Assembly: GCA_902810075.1 (NCBI GenBank) | Contig: LR778135.1 | Coordinates: forward strand, 1,984,001 to 2,048,000 | DNA from: Ruminococcaceae bacterium BL-6 | Lineage (GTDB): Bacteria; Bacillota; Clostridia; Oscillospirales; Acutalibacteraceae | DNA length: 64,000 nucleotides | Direction: 5' to 3' | Shown: positions 7,671-16,254 of the stretch, one piece after another | How positions within the stretch are numbered: the stretch's first letter is position 1 | Layout of the letters: the number at the start of each line of letters is the position of its first letter | Translations under genes and position numbers: made by a program | Notes under the pieces: model-generated | Databases searched by the model: none | Seen by the model: the letters and a program-made list of their open reading frames with translations, nothing else | What the model was told of the DNA's origin: nothing

Positions 7671-8279
7671 TTATTCCCATACATCCAATTCCCTGTTTTT
7701 GTAAAAATACCTTTTATCCTTTTCTCCGATTTCACGAATGACTTTGCATGGCACGCCATACGCGACAACATCTGCCGGGACATCATCCGTTACGACGCTT
7801 CCCGCCCCGATGACCGAATTCTCTCCTACGGTTATCCCCGGCATGATCTGGGCGCCGGAACCGATCCAGACGTTCTTTCCAATATGAACCGAAAGATTGT
7901 ACACATAATGATGCTCTCTCAAAACAGGCAGGACAGGATGCCCCGAGGTGGAAATCACCACGTTGGGAGCGATCAGGCAATCATCGCCTACATAGATATC
8001 CGCATCGTCTACGAACGTGACATTCGAATTGCAATAGATTCCTCTTCCGAAATGTACATGCCGGCATCCCCAATTCGCGTTTACCGGAGTTTCAACATGA
8101 CACCCCCCTCCGATTTCGGCAAACATTTCCCGCAACAACCGCCGCCGCTTCTCCGTCTCGGTCGGATGGGAATGGTTATAGGCGTAGAGCCTTTCCTGAT
8201 ACAAAAATTGATCGCCCATGAGGGACGGGTCATCATAACGGTATACCAGCCCTTTTTCTTTGCGTTCCTGATTCGTCAT
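7671..8279 (-). CDS. Sugar O-acetyltransferase (Maa/LacA family)
   Basis: A 202-residue left-handed beta-helix acetyltransferase. The N-terminal Mac domain is at about 5-60 (MTNQERKEKGLVYRYDDP..). The hexapeptide repeats follow (about 70-185), with the catalytic His in STSGHPV and the CoA-side PGITVGENSVIGAGSVVTDD. It would acetylate maltose, galactosides or another sugar with acetyl-CoA in the cytoplasm. ATG at 8279 follows CTGGAGG. A good promoter lies upstream at 8367-8395. Confidence 0.93.
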   Translation of the reverse strand: MTNQERKEKGLVYRYDDPSLMGDQFLYQERLYAYNHSHPTETEKRRRLLREMFAEIGGGCHVETPVNANWGCRHVHFGRGIYCNSNVTFVDDADIYVGDDCLIAPNVVISTSGHPVLPVLREHHYVYNLSVHIGKNVWIGSGAQIMPGITVGENSVIGAGSVVTDDVPADVVAYGVPCKVIREIGEKDKRYFYKNRELDVWE

Positions 8280-8366
8280 ATCCGCAATACCTCCAGCCCT
8301 GCAAATTTCCGCTTTGTCGCTGTACGCCTTGCTCCGGCTGAGGCGACAGCCGTATTCCGTGACTCT

Positions 8367-8395
8367 ATTCTATTCCGCCCAAAAAGGCCTGGCAA
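8367..8395 (-). promoter_or_regulatory. Promoter of the O-acetyltransferase/DUF4491 unit
   Basis: Minus strand TTGCCA (8395-8390), 17 bases, TAGAAT (8372-8367). It lies about 90 bases before the acetyltransferase start. Confidence 0.6.
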
Positions 8396-8496
8396 GAAGG
8401 AAATGTATCATCTTTATGGATAAATGTTGCCTTTCTTGTTCAACGCTAAAGGCTCTTCCGCACACCCCGGCACAGCCGGGGCTTTCGCATTCCAAT

Positions 8497-8531
8497 AAAA
8501 AAGGAAGCCATGCGCACACAGCTTCCTTTTT
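8497..8531. terminator. Bidirectional terminator
   Basis: AAGGAAGC (8501-8508) pairs with GCTTCCTT (8521-8528); T-runs flank both sides. On the minus strand it ends the micro-gene transcript (8609-8668). Confidence 0.75.
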
Positions 8532-8608
8532 TCATCCATCTTTATTTTCCGCCGGCCAGCCCCGTATGGAAAACCGGGCCCGCGGCAGAGCTTTTTCTTT
8601 TTCTTTCG

Positions 8609-8668
8609 TTATTTCGCACACTGACCGAGATACTGAAGCAGCAGCTGCATCAATTCCTGACAAGACAT
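8609..8668 (-). CDS. 19-residue micro-protein in its own transcription unit
   Basis: Twenty codons from ATG 8668 to TAA 8609, product MSCQELMQLLLQYLGQCAK. It has what most chance ORFs lack: AAGGGAGG 8 bases before the ATG, a promoter with exact 17-base spacing about 65 bases upstream (8730-8758), and a terminator 80 bases downstream (8501-8528). The product is an amphipathic Leu/Gln-rich helix candidate with a Cys near each end. No known family comes to mind. It could be a leader, a regulatory peptide or a small membrane-associated protein. Confidence 0.5.
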   Translation of the reverse strand: MSCQELMQLLLQYLGQCAK

Positions 8669-8729
8669 AAACAGCGGCCTCCCTTCCCAGATTATCCTCA
8701 AAAGAGTTCTCCTCTTTCGGAACAACTAG

Positions 8730-8758
8730 AGTGTAACACTTCTGTAACCTTTTTTCAA
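8730..8758 (-). promoter_or_regulatory. Promoter of the micro-gene
   Basis: Minus strand TTGAAA (8758-8753), 17 bases, TACACT (8735-8730). There is no other gene between it and the terminator at 8501-8528 than the 19-codon ORF. Confidence 0.55.
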
Positions 8759-8809
8759 ATGTAATTTCTGGAATGGAAAAAAGGACAAAAATAACCAGGA
8801 AATCCACTG

Positions 8810-9910
8810 TTACGGAACTTTCTTTTTAAAGTCCTCGCCGGTCAGGCCCTCGCGCGCGAGCATGTTTTCCAGGACGGTGATGTCGGTGGAAATGTCGAGC
8901 GTCACGTCGCCGAACAGGCTGTCCAGAAGGTTCTCGAACGCCGTACCGATGGTGTCAAGCGCCTTGCGGATCTCGTCCTTTGCGGCGGTGATATTCTCCC
9001 CCTGCACGGGCTGGGCTTCAAACTGGCAGTACGCGTTGACCAGCTTCAGCGTGGTGGGAAGATAATAATTGATGAACCTCCGAAGCTCCGCGGCCTTTTC
9101 CGGATGCTGCTCGACATAATCGAAAATTTTGGAAGACACCTGTTCGATGCGGTCCAGCTTGTGCGAAATTTCGTCCTCGTCAAGAAGGTCGTTCGCCCGG
9201 CGGATCTGCTCCAGGTATTCCCTGCCCTGCGCGATGGTCGCGTTCGTCTCGGAATCTTTTTTCCGGCTCTCCTCCCGCTGCTGCCGCTCTTTCATGGAGC
9301 GCTGCGCCTCCAGATACTGCTCGTAGGTCTCTTCCCCCAGCATCAGGCAGGTCTGCTGGTCGTCGATATGGCCCTCCGGCAGCATATTCAGGCGGATCAT
9401 TCTTTTCAGGTCCTTCAGGACGAACTTCGCCGGTTTTCCGACGGAGGCGGCAAGCTCCTCCACAGGACAGAACGTGGCGTTTCCCATGCGGGCAAGATAG
9501 CTGCGGTACCTTCCCACCCTTTTGCGGAGCAGGATCCCCTTTGCCAGCAGGAAACCGGAGACGCCCCCGCAGGGAACGACAAAGCCGAACAGAACGCCCA
9601 GCAGCGCAGCCATCGACGGAATAAAAGGCATGGAAACGGCCGCCAAAAGGGCAACCAAAAGCCCCATCGACCCGAACAGGATCAGCAGAACGCCGGAGAT
9701 ACTGCCGCGCGGCAGACAGCGGACCCGCCGTCTTCCCCAGCCCGGATCAGCGGTGCGGTACGGCGCGTTCCGCCCCTCCGCGCGGCTTCTGAAGCCGGCC
9801 GACGCGCTGCGCACCTCATTTTTCAGTTCCGCGAAGCTTTCGGAATGAAGGATGTCCCGAACCGACCGATTGATCTGTCTTCCTATCATCCAAAAAAATC
9901 TTTCAATCAT
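8810..9910 (-). CDS. XpaC-like protein (5-bromo-4-chloroindolyl phosphate hydrolysis family)
   Basis: A 366-residue protein. Residues about 75-130 contain two membrane helices (SGVLLILFGSMGLLVALLAAV and a second from FIPSMAALLGVLFGF), followed by a cytoplasmic region rich in Lys/Arg/Glu with a coiled-coil (about 215-265) and the XpaC domain: EISHKLDRIEQVSSKIFDYVEQ and the LRRFINYYLPTTLKLVNAY core. The biochemical role of XpaC is not established; it often accompanies TelA-type tellurite-resistance genes, which I do not see here. ATG 9910 follows GGGGGAAC; an upstream extension to 10054 is unlikely. Confidence 0.85.
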   Translation of the reverse strand: MIERFFWMIGRQINRSVRDILHSESFAELKNEVRSASAGFRSRAEGRNAPYRTADPGWGRRRVRCLPRGSISGVLLILFGSMGLLVALLAAVSMPFIPSMAALLGVLFGFVVPCGGVSGFLLAKGILLRKRVGRYRSYLARMGNATFCPVEELAASVGKPAKFVLKDLKRMIRLNMLPEGHIDDQQTCLMLGEETYEQYLEAQRSMKERQQREESRKKDSETNATIAQGREYLEQIRRANDLLDEDEISHKLDRIEQVSSKIFDYVEQHPEKAAELRRFINYYLPTTLKLVNAYCQFEAQPVQGENITAAKDEIRKALDTIGTAFENLLDSLFGDVTLDISTDITVLENMLAREGLTGEDFKKKVP

Positions 9911-10098
9911 TTTGTTCCCCCATTTATGGATCGGGCAGCTCGTTTCTTTGAGGTTATTATAACGCAAACAAGGCAAAATGACAACCGCGCGGGAGGCGGA
10001 AAAGCCACGGAAAAAGGGGCCTGTCTTTCCTTCCCGGCCAAGGCCGAAGCCCAAAGCCCGCCGATGCGAAAAAGGATGAAAAATAAAATGGAAAAACC

Positions 10099-10127
10099 TT
10101 GACAGCGGGGAGAAAAGCAGATATAAT
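10099..10127 (+). promoter_or_regulatory. Consensus promoter of the tRNA pair
   Basis: Perfect TTGACA (10099-10104), 17 bases, TATAAT (10122-10127), about 43 bases before tRNA-Asp, as expected for a stable-RNA promoter. Confidence 0.9.
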
Positions 10128-10169
10128 AACTACTGTTGTCCCAATTCGGACATTCCATTTTTGGTATTT

Positions 10170-10246
10170 GGCTCGGTAGTTCAGCTGGTTAGAACGCTAG
10201 CCTGTCACGCTAGAGGTCGACGGTTCGATCCCGTTCCGAGTCGCCA
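10170..10246 (+). tRNA. tRNA-Asp (GTC)
   Basis: Cloverleaf of 77 bases with encoded CCA. Acceptor GGCTCGG pairs with CCGAGTC (one G-U), discriminator G, anticodon loop CTGTCAC gives anticodon GTC, T-arm GGTTCGATCC. Starts the two-tRNA unit. Confidence 0.97.
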
Positions 10247-10250
10247 TTTT

Positions 10251-10326
10251 GCTGCTATGGCTCAGTTGGCAGAGCACATCCTTGGTAAGGATGAGGTCAC
10301 GCGTTCGAATCGCGTTAGCAGCTCCA
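10251..10326 (+). tRNA. tRNA-Thr (GGT)
   Basis: Cloverleaf of 76 bases with encoded CCA. Acceptor GCTGCTA pairs with TAGCAGC, anticodon loop CTTGGTAA gives GGT, T-arm CGTTCGAATC. Four bases after tRNA-Asp, same transcript. Confidence 0.97.
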
Positions 10327-10351
10327 GCAGGAAAGCCTGCACACAAGCCGC

Positions 10352-10379
10352 GCTCCCCACTTTGTGGGGAGCCGTTTTT
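10352..10379 (+). terminator. Terminator of the tRNA unit
   Basis: GCTCCCCAC pairs with GTGGGGAGC across TTT, followed by CGTTTTTG. Confidence 0.9.
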
Positions 10380-10433
10380 GTATACGCACGTGTTCAAAGC
10401 CTTCTCTGCGGACAGGCCGCTCATACAACAGAC

Positions 10434-10474
10434 AAAAAGAATCCAGCAGCCATACGGGTCGCCGGATTCTTTTT
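10434..10474. terminator. Bidirectional terminator
   Basis: AAAAAGAATCC (10434-10444) pairs with GGATTCTTTTT (10464-10474), with a further GCAGCC/GGGTCGC-like inner stem. Serves the minus-strand phospholipase-like gene and backs up the tRNA terminator. Confidence 0.75.
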
Positions 10475-10550
10475 CCGCCGCTCAAAAAAGGCCGGACCGT
10501 TCCGGCGGAAAGCTGCTTTCCCAAAGGCCCGGCAAGCGGCGGGCCGGATC

Positions 10551-11147
10551 TCAGAACGCCATAAAGGACTTCTTATGTAGCACCTGCCCCTGGGCTCCGG
10601 AGACGCTTTGAAAAAAGACGAGAAGCGCCAGCTCGATACAGGCGCGCACGGCATAAACCAGTTCCCCGATCAGATCATCCTGTGCGGTGGGCTTTTCAAA
10701 AAACAGCTCGCGCATGTGCTCGCTGATTTCCTCCGGGTTTTCAGGGATCTGCACCCACGGCACATAATCCACGCGGCGGAAACGGTCGTAATTCCTGCTC
10801 ATGAACAAAAGGAGATCGTTTTCATACCGGACATGCTCTTTCAGGCCCCCGCTGAATTCCGGATTGTGCGCCAGACACAGGAAATCCGAATAATAGTGGC
10901 ACAGAATCCCCAGCTTTTTCGAGGTTCTTCTGTCGATCTCGCTCCAGTCCGCCCGGCACAGGCGCTCCGTTTTGCGGCGTACCATGCCCTTGCAGTAGCG
11001 CATGCGGTGGGGCCGCAGAAACGAAAGCGAATGATCCGGGCAGGTGTTTCCTTGCAAAAATCCCGGCTTATCCAGGACGATCCCATACTTGTCGCGCAGA
11101 TATTCATAAATCAAGGTCCCGATTAAAATATGATTCGGACTGTTCAT
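10551..11147 (-). CDS. Zinc-dependent phospholipase C family protein
   Basis: A 198-residue protein of the bacterial Zn-dependent phospholipase C/S1-P1-nuclease-like fold. Seen are the metal-binding elements MNSPNHILIG (His6), QGNTCPDHSLSF (Asp/His), LGILCHYYSDFLCLAHN and FSGGLKEHVRYE. There is no signal peptide, so the protein appears cytoplasmic and may not be a secreted toxin-like phospholipase; many Clostridia carry such a protein of unknown substrate. ATG 11147 has only a weak AGGGGAA upstream. It is convergent with the tRNA unit. Confidence 0.8.
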   Translation of the reverse strand: MNSPNHILIGTLIYEYLRDKYGIVLDKPGFLQGNTCPDHSLSFLRPHRMRYCKGMVRRKTERLCRADWSEIDRRTSKKLGILCHYYSDFLCLAHNPEFSGGLKEHVRYENDLLLFMSRNYDRFRRVDYVPWVQIPENPEEISEHMRELFFEKPTAQDDLIGELVYAVRACIELALLVFFQSVSGAQGQVLHKKSFMAF

Positions 11148-11549
11148 AGAACCGCATTTCCCCTGTAATCAAAATTTACCTCTCCAAATATAGCACAATT
11201 ATTCCGAAAAATAAATGTTTTTTTAAAAATTCCACAACTTGCCTGTCCCGCCTCGTCCAGATTCCCTTTTGATTTCCTTTTTTCTATAAGGCCATTAAAA
11301 TTGAGATTTTCGGCCCTGTTTTTTCGTTTTTCCGTCCCCTCTGTCCATAAATGTAAATTTTTCTTCCCATCATCCGAAAAATATATCATATAGAGACAAT
11401 ATAGCGATTCCGCTTATGAGTGCGAACCCGGACCTGTTCTTCCCCCGCCGAAAGCGGGGGAAGAACAGGAACAAATTTCACGTCTCAGATGGAAACGCCA
11501 TATCTGCAGGAACGCCGGGAGCCCCGGCAGTAAGGGAGGAAAAGCCGAG
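11148..11549. other. AT-rich divergent intergenic region with hairpin
   Basis: About 400 bases between the phospholipase-like gene and the MalT-like regulator. It holds an AT-rich part with weak -10-like boxes for both directions (no clear -35) and a 16-pair hairpin at 11433-11469 that belongs to the dispersed hairpin family. No gene seen. Confidence 0.6.
11433..11469. repeat. Pyrimidine/purine hairpin, family copy A
   Basis: Perfect 16-base arms (CCTGTTCTTCCCCCGC and its complement) around CGAAA. No T-run follows on either strand, so it is not a simple terminator. Read on the minus strand its flanks resemble those of the copies at 43084, 46564 and 57831. Confidence 0.7.
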
Positions 11550-14003
11550 ATGCCATTGAAACGGCAAAAAAGAAAACCTCTGTTTTATTTTTCCAGCCGC
11601 CTGAAAAAGCAGCTTTCTCATATTCTGAACGACCCGGTCACGATCATCGAGGCCCCTTCCGGGTTCGGAAAAACCACCGCAGTCAGGGAATACCTGAAAC
11701 AGGAGCTTCCGGAGCAGATGCACCAGTACTGGTACACGTCGTTCGGGGAACCCCCGGTAAAAGCCTGGGAGAACATCTGCGGGCTGTTTTCCCGCCCGGA
11801 CCGGAAAGCCGGGGAGCGCCTTCGGCGAATCGGCCCGCCCTGCGAAGGATCGCTGACCGAAATCGCGGCCTGCCTTTATGAATTCCGCTCTCCGGACCCG
11901 ACGGTTTTCGTGATCGATAACTATCATCTGATCCGGAATGAATATTACGACCGCCTGCTGAACGAGCTGGCGCTTCCGAAAATGCACAGCCATCACTTTG
12001 TCGTCATCACCCAGCCGGAAGCGGAACGCCGTTTTCCGGAAAGCGGCGGAAAAGCCTGCCGGATCGACAATACCTGGTTCTATTTCAACCGGGAGGATAC
12101 CGCCGCTTATTTCCGCACCTTTGGGGTCCGTCTTTCCCTGGAAGAGCTGGATAACGTTTACCAAAGCACCGAGGGCTGGATCTCCGCCCTGCAGCTTCAG
12201 CGGATCAGCTATCTGGAAACCCGGGAGTTCAAAATGGCCACGGACATCGGCTGGCTGCTGGAAACCACTGTGTGGAACAATCTTTCGGCGGAAGAGCGGA
12301 CGGTGCTCGTCTCCGCTTCCGCCCTGAAGCATTTTTCCACCGGGCAGGTGTGCGCCATGCTGGGGACGGAAAAGCTGCCGGATTCCGCCGGAAAGCTGCT
12401 GGACCGCCTCTGCTTTCTGAGCCGCGAGCCGGACGGGACCTATACGATGCACGACATCCTGCGGAACTACCTGATCGGCAAGCTGGAGCAGGAGCATCCC
12501 GAGGAGTTCCGGAAAAAGCTGTGGAACCGGGCGGGCACCGTCCTCGCACAGGGCGGGGACGCCTTTCACGCCGCGAAACTGTTTTACCGCACGGGCGATT
12601 TTGAGTCGCTTCTTTCTCTCTCTTTGGAAGGCCCGGAGCTTTGGGACCTTGCAACGCTCGAGGAGGGGGCTTTTCTCGCCTCCGTTTTGGACGAATGCCC
12701 GGGGGATGTCATGGGCCGCCACCCGGAATTCCTGCTCGCCTTTGCGTTCCAGGAGCTTCTGCTTCACAGAAAAGCGCCGTTCCGGCGCCTTTTCGATATG
12801 GCCGGAGACATCCTTTCCAACGGGAAGGGAATCGAACGGGCGCGCCTGCGGGGAGAACACGCCCTGCTGGGATTCCTTTCCGGGGCGTACGGGATCGAAC
12901 GGTCTTCCGGGCTCTGCCAAAAAGCCTACGCCCTGCTGAACGGGCCGAGCGCCCTGTTCCGTTTTGAACGACTGTCCCCGCTCTTTGTCCCATCCGCCGT
13001 TTTCCTGTTCTGGCGCGGAACGGGCGGGCTGGAGAGAGAAATCCTGTGCCTGGAAAGCTGCCTTCCCCCGTATCTGCGGATGACGGGCGGGAACGGCGCC
13101 GGAATCGGCCATGCGATCCGGGCTGAGGCGCTGCTGCTTTCCGGCGACGCCGGCGCCGCTGAAAGCGAGGGCTACCGCGCCCTTTATTTCGCTTCCGCCG
13201 GCGATCAGGATGACGTCTGCTGTGCGGCCGAGCTGACCCTTGCGCGCGCCGCCGCCCTGCGGGGCGACGCGCCTGCCTTTGAGACTGCGCTTTTCCGCAT
13301 GGAGAAGCTGGCACAGTCGGGAAAGGGCGGCCGCCGTACCGTGGATCTGTGCCGTTCCTTTCTGGATTCCGTCTCCCGCGGCATCCTTCCCGAATCAGCT
13401 GCCCGGCCCGAAGCCGGCTCCGGCGGCTGCCTGCCGGTGGAAACCGCTCTGTTTTCCGGCGTGATCGAGGCAAAGCTGCTTCTGCTGAAAAACGACCGGC
13501 AGGCCATGTTCCGCCTTGCCGATGAACTGATGCAGAAGACGAAGGACGCCGGCCTGCTTCTGCCGCAGGTATATCTTCTGATTTTCCTCGCGCTCGCGAA
13601 AAAGGACGAGGGGCACGTTCTGCAGGCGAAGAAGCACCTGAATCTGGCGCTCTCCCTTGCCCTGCCGGACCGGATCTACCTTCCGTTCGCGGAGCATTAC
13701 CCGGGATTGAGAAGCCTTTTGGAAAGCGCGGAAAAAACAGCCCCCGACCCCGCCGGGATTTCTTCCATCCGCTCCCTGGGGGAACGGTATGAAAGGAACT
13801 TAGAGACCGTTCAGGGTGTTCCGTCCCACGTCCTGACCTTCCTGGAACGGCAGTCGGCCCTGCTTTCGCGCGACGGCCTTACCGCAAAAGAAATCGCGGA
13901 CGCTTTGTTCCTCCCCGCGCCCTTTGTAAAATCAGTTCTGAAAAGCGCCTATGAAAAACTGGACGTCCACTCGAAAACGGAACTGAAGCAAAAAGAGTTC
14001 TGA
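11550..14003 (+). CDS. MalT-like STAND ATPase with C-terminal HTH
   Basis: An 817-residue protein. Walker A APSGFGKT at 35-42, Walker B TVFVIDNYH at 118-126, then the NB-ARC/winged-helix region (ALKHFSTGQVCAML; TYTMHDILRNYLIGKL at about 305-315), a long helical-repeat middle (about 330-740) and a C-terminal LuxR-like helix-turn-helix LTAKEIADALFLPAPFVKSV (about 773-792) ending KLDVHSKTEL. This is the MalT/LAL architecture: an inducer frees the ATPase, which oligomerises and activates transcription. The HTH lacks the usual N-terminal PLTxREREVL helix, so DNA binding may be weakened. ATG 11550 follows GGGAGGA. YitT lies downstream on the same strand with its own promoter and may be a target. 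Confidence 0.85.
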   Translation: MPLKRQKRKPLFYFSSRLKKQLSHILNDPVTIIEAPSGFGKTTAVREYLKQELPEQMHQYWYTSFGEPPVKAWENICGLFSRPDRKAGERLRRIGPPCEGSLTEIAACLYEFRSPDPTVFVIDNYHLIRNEYYDRLLNELALPKMHSHHFVVITQPEAERRFPESGGKACRIDNTWFYFNREDTAAYFRTFGVRLSLEELDNVYQSTEGWISALQLQRISYLETREFKMATDIGWLLETTVWNNLSAEERTVLVSASALKHFSTGQVCAMLGTEKLPDSAGKLLDRLCFLSREPDGTYTMHDILRNYLIGKLEQEHPEEFRKKLWNRAGTVLAQGGDAFHAAKLFYRTGDFESLLSLSLEGPELWDLATLEEGAFLASVLDECPGDVMGRHPEFLLAFAFQELLLHRKAPFRRLFDMAGDILSNGKGIERARLRGEHALLGFLSGAYGIERSSGLCQKAYALLNGPSALFRFERLSPLFVPSAVFLFWRGTGGLEREILCLESCLPPYLRMTGGNGAGIGHAIRAEALLLSGDAGAAESEGYRALYFASAGDQDDVCCAAELTLARAAALRGDAPAFETALFRMEKLAQSGKGGRRTVDLCRSFLDSVSRGILPESAARPEAGSGGCLPVETALFSGVIEAKLLLLKNDRQAMFRLADELMQKTKDAGLLLPQVYLLIFLALAKKDEGHVLQAKKHLNLALSLALPDRIYLPFAEHYPGLRSLLESAEKTAPDPAGISSIRSLGERYERNLETVQGVPSHVLTFLERQSALLSRDGLTAKEIADALFLPAPFVKSVLKSAYEKLDVHSKTELKQKEF

Positions 14004-14130
14004 AATGCTCCCACGCAACGGCTTTCCCTCTCTGAACGTGGAGAAAGACAAAACCGCTCTGCCCCTCCATGGAAAAGCTGTATCCATAATATTTTTCGTG
14101 AAAATATTGGGAATTTCTCCTTTTTTCCTC

Positions 14131-14159
14131 TTGCATTGCGCCCTGCTTGCTGGTATCCT
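14131..14159 (+). promoter_or_regulatory. Promoter of yitT
   Basis: TTGCAT (14131-14136), 17 bases, TATCCT (14154-14159), about 37 bases before the start codon. Confidence 0.55.
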
Positions 14160-14196
14160 ATCCTATACCGAATAAGACGAATCGGAGGAATGACTC

Positions 14197-15072
14197 ATGC
14201 AGACCGAAAGGAAAGATCTTCTGCAAAGTTACTTTTTTTCCATTCTCGGCGGCCTGATCGGCGCCGCCAGCCTGAATCTGTTCATCATCCCGCTGGGGCT
14301 GTTCAGCGGAAATTTTATCGGCATCGCCCAGATGATCGATGCGCTTCTGAGGGAAGGGATGCGGCTGAGCATCCCGGGGAGCTTCAATTTATCGGGCCTG
14401 ATCCTGTTTCTGATCAACATCCCGCTGATGGTGATCGCGTTCCGCGAAATCAGCCGCACCTTTTTCTTCAAGTCCGTGCTGACCGTATTGTTCCAGTCCG
14501 CCGCGATGCTCGTGATTCCGATCCCATCCTCCCCGCTGATCGAGGACATGCTCACATCCAGCATCATCGGGGGGCTGATTTTAGGCCTGGGCGCGGGGCT
14601 GACCCTGCGTTCCGGCGGCTCGGGCGGCGGCACCGACATCCTGGGGGTCTATCTGATCAAAAAATTCCCCCATGTGAGCGTCGGGCGCATCTCAATGGTC
14701 GTCAGCGCGTTCGTATTCGGCTACTGCCTGATCCGCTACGACCTGAACGTCGTCGTCTACTCGATCATCTTCACCGCCGTTTCCGCAATCACGCTGGACC
14801 GGGCCCATTACCAGAACATCAAATCCAGCGCGATCATCTTCACCAGAAACCCGGAGGTCGGCAACACGATCCTGCAGGAGCTGCACCGCGGGGCGACCTG
14901 CTGGAACGGCTACGGCGCGTATACGCACGAGCCGACCTATATTTTCATGACGGTCGTTTCCAAATTTGAAACCGCCCGGATCAAAAAGATCGTGCGCGAC
15001 CTTGACCCGCACTCATTCACCGTCTTCATCGACCATCTGGATGTGAGCGGGAATTTCCTCCGGAAGCTGTGA
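14197..15072 (+). CDS. YitT family membrane protein
   Basis: A 291-residue protein with five to six membrane helices in the first 190 residues (SILGGLIGAASLNLFIIPLG; the glycine-rich GGSGGGTDILGVYL) and a C-terminal cytoplasmic DUF2179 domain from about residue 210 (KSSAIIFTRNPEVGNTILQELHRGAT). This is the standard YitT/YebE (DUF161) layout; the transported or sensed compound is unknown. Start ATG 14197 follows GGAGGA. It ends before a strong bidirectional terminator facing rpiB::upp. Confidence 0.92.
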   Translation: MQTERKDLLQSYFFSILGGLIGAASLNLFIIPLGLFSGNFIGIAQMIDALLREGMRLSIPGSFNLSGLILFLINIPLMVIAFREISRTFFFKSVLTVLFQSAAMLVIPIPSSPLIEDMLTSSIIGGLILGLGAGLTLRSGGSGGGTDILGVYLIKKFPHVSVGRISMVVSAFVFGYCLIRYDLNVVVYSIIFTAVSAITLDRAHYQNIKSSAIIFTRNPEVGNTILQELHRGATCWNGYGAYTHEPTYIFMTVVSKFETARIKKIVRDLDPHSFTVFIDHLDVSGNFLRKL

Positions 15073-15091
15073 GCCCGGAAATCATCCGTTA

Positions 15092-15153
15092 AAAAAAGAG
15101 AAGATCCCTAAAACAGGCCGAACCGGCCTTCTCTTAGGGATCTTCTCTTTTTT
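15092..15153. terminator. Strong bidirectional terminator
   Basis: Twenty paired bases (15092-15111 with 15134-15153) with A-run and T-run at the ends and an inner GGCCGAACCGGCC hairpin. It separates the convergent yitT and rpiB::upp genes. Confidence 0.92.
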
Positions 15154-15165
15154 CTGTTTTCAGGC

Positions 15166-16254
15166 TTAAAGGGTGCCGAAGATTCTGTCGCCGGCGTCCC
15201 CCAGCCCCGGAACGATATACCCGTTTTCGTTCAGGCGTTCGTCGACGTTCGCGCAGTAGATCTGCACATCCGGATGCGCTTCGGTGAGGGCCTTCAGGCC
15301 TTCCGGCGCGGCGATGATGCACATGAACTTGATGCTCTTCGGATTGCTTCTTTTGATGATCTTGATCGCGTCAATCGCGGAGCCGCCCGTCGCGAGCATC
15401 GGGTCCAGCACGATGACGTCGCGTTCGCTGGTGTCAGCCGGAAGCTTGCTGTAATATTCCACTGGCTTGAGCGTGTCGTGGTCGCGGTAGAGGCCGATGT
15501 GGCCCACCTTCGCCGCCGGAACCAGCTCCAGCACGCCGTCCACCATGCCGAGCCCGGCGCGCAGGATCGGGACGAAAGCCAGCTTTCTGCCGGACAGCAC
15601 CCTGGTTGTGGCCATCGCAACCGGCGTTTCCACCTGCGTGACCTCCAGGGGCAGGTCGCGGGTCGCCTCATAGCACATCAGGGTCGCGATCTCGCCGACC
15701 AGCGTGCGGAATTCCTTGGAACCGGTATTTTTGTCGCGAAGAAGGGTCAGCTTGTGCTGGATCAGCGGATGCTCCATGACGAACACCTGGCCGTTCAGCG
15801 TTTCCCGGCCTTCCGTCTCCTCATCCTCGATCCGGGCGATCTGCGCGACGCGGCGAGCGTGGCGTCCGCCGTCGAACGGGGTGTTCAGGAATATCCCTGC
15901 GAGCTCCACCGCCCGCTCCTCATCGATCACACGGCCGCCCATGCACAGGACGTTCGCGTTGTTGTGGCGGCGGCAGACCTCCGCGCAGAACGCATTCGCG
16001 CACACCGCCGCGCGGATCCCGCGGACCTTGTTGGCCGCGATGGAAATCCCGATCCCCGTGCCGCAGCAAAGGATCCCCTTCTCCGCCTTTCCGCGGGCGA
16101 CGGCGTGCGCCACCTTTTCGGCGAACAGCGGGTAATCCACCGATTCCTCGCTGAAGCACCCGAAATCCTGATAGGCGATCGAATGGTCATCCAGATATTT
16201 CCGAACCGCCTCTTTGAGTCGAAATCCACCGTGGTCGGCTCCTAAAGCTATCAT
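15166..16254 (-). CDS. RpiB-Upp fusion: ribose-5-phosphate isomerase B joined to uracil phosphoribosyltransferase
   Basis: A single 362-residue reading frame. Residues 1-148 are a complete RpiB: GADHGG start, catalytic Cys64 in [23 protein letters not shown] and the terminal GRHARRV. Residues 160-362 are a complete uracil phosphoribosyltransferase starting at [10 protein letters not shown], with the PRPP loop [10 protein letters not shown] (284-293) and the C-terminal uracil-binding [13 protein letters not shown]. An 11-residue linker joins them; there is no stop codon and no ribosome binding site before Met160, so it reads as a true fusion rather than two genes. RpiB makes ribose-5-phosphate, the precursor of PRPP, which Upp uses with uracil to make UMP. 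ATG overlaps tsaB by 4 bases behind AAGGAGG. Confidence 0.93.
   Translation of the reverse strand: MIALGADHGGFRLKEAVRKYLDDHSIAYQDFGCFSEESVDYPLFAEKVAHAVARGKAEKGILCCGTGIGISIAANKVRGIRAAVCANAFCAEVCRRHNNANVLCMGGRVIDEERAVELAGIFLNTPFDGGRHARRVAQIARIEDEETEGRETLNGQVFVMEHPLIQHKLTLLRDKNTGSKEFRTLVGEIATLMCYEATRDLPLEVTQVETPVAMATTRVLSGRKLAFVPILRAGLGMVDGVLELVPAAKVGHIGLYRDHDTLKPVEYYSKLPADTSERDVIVLDPMLATGGSAIDAIKIIKRSNPKSIKFMCIIAAPEGLKALTEAHPDVQIYCANVDERLNENGYIVPGLGDAGDRIFGTL

Larger units (their letters stand above)
8280..8608. other. Intergenic stretch with hairpins
   Basis: Holds the acetyltransferase promoter, a GC hairpin CCCCGGC-ACA-GCCGGGG (8465-8481) and a bidirectional terminator (8501-8528). I see no credible protein gene of any length in it. 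Confidence 0.6.

Noticed and set aside
8532..8807. Minus-strand 91-codon frame
   Set aside because: Spans the micro-gene promoter and start in another frame; no ribosome binding site.
14004..14130. Terminator hairpin after the MalT-like gene
   Set aside because: Only weak complementarity (ATGCTCCCACG region) without a T-run in the right place.
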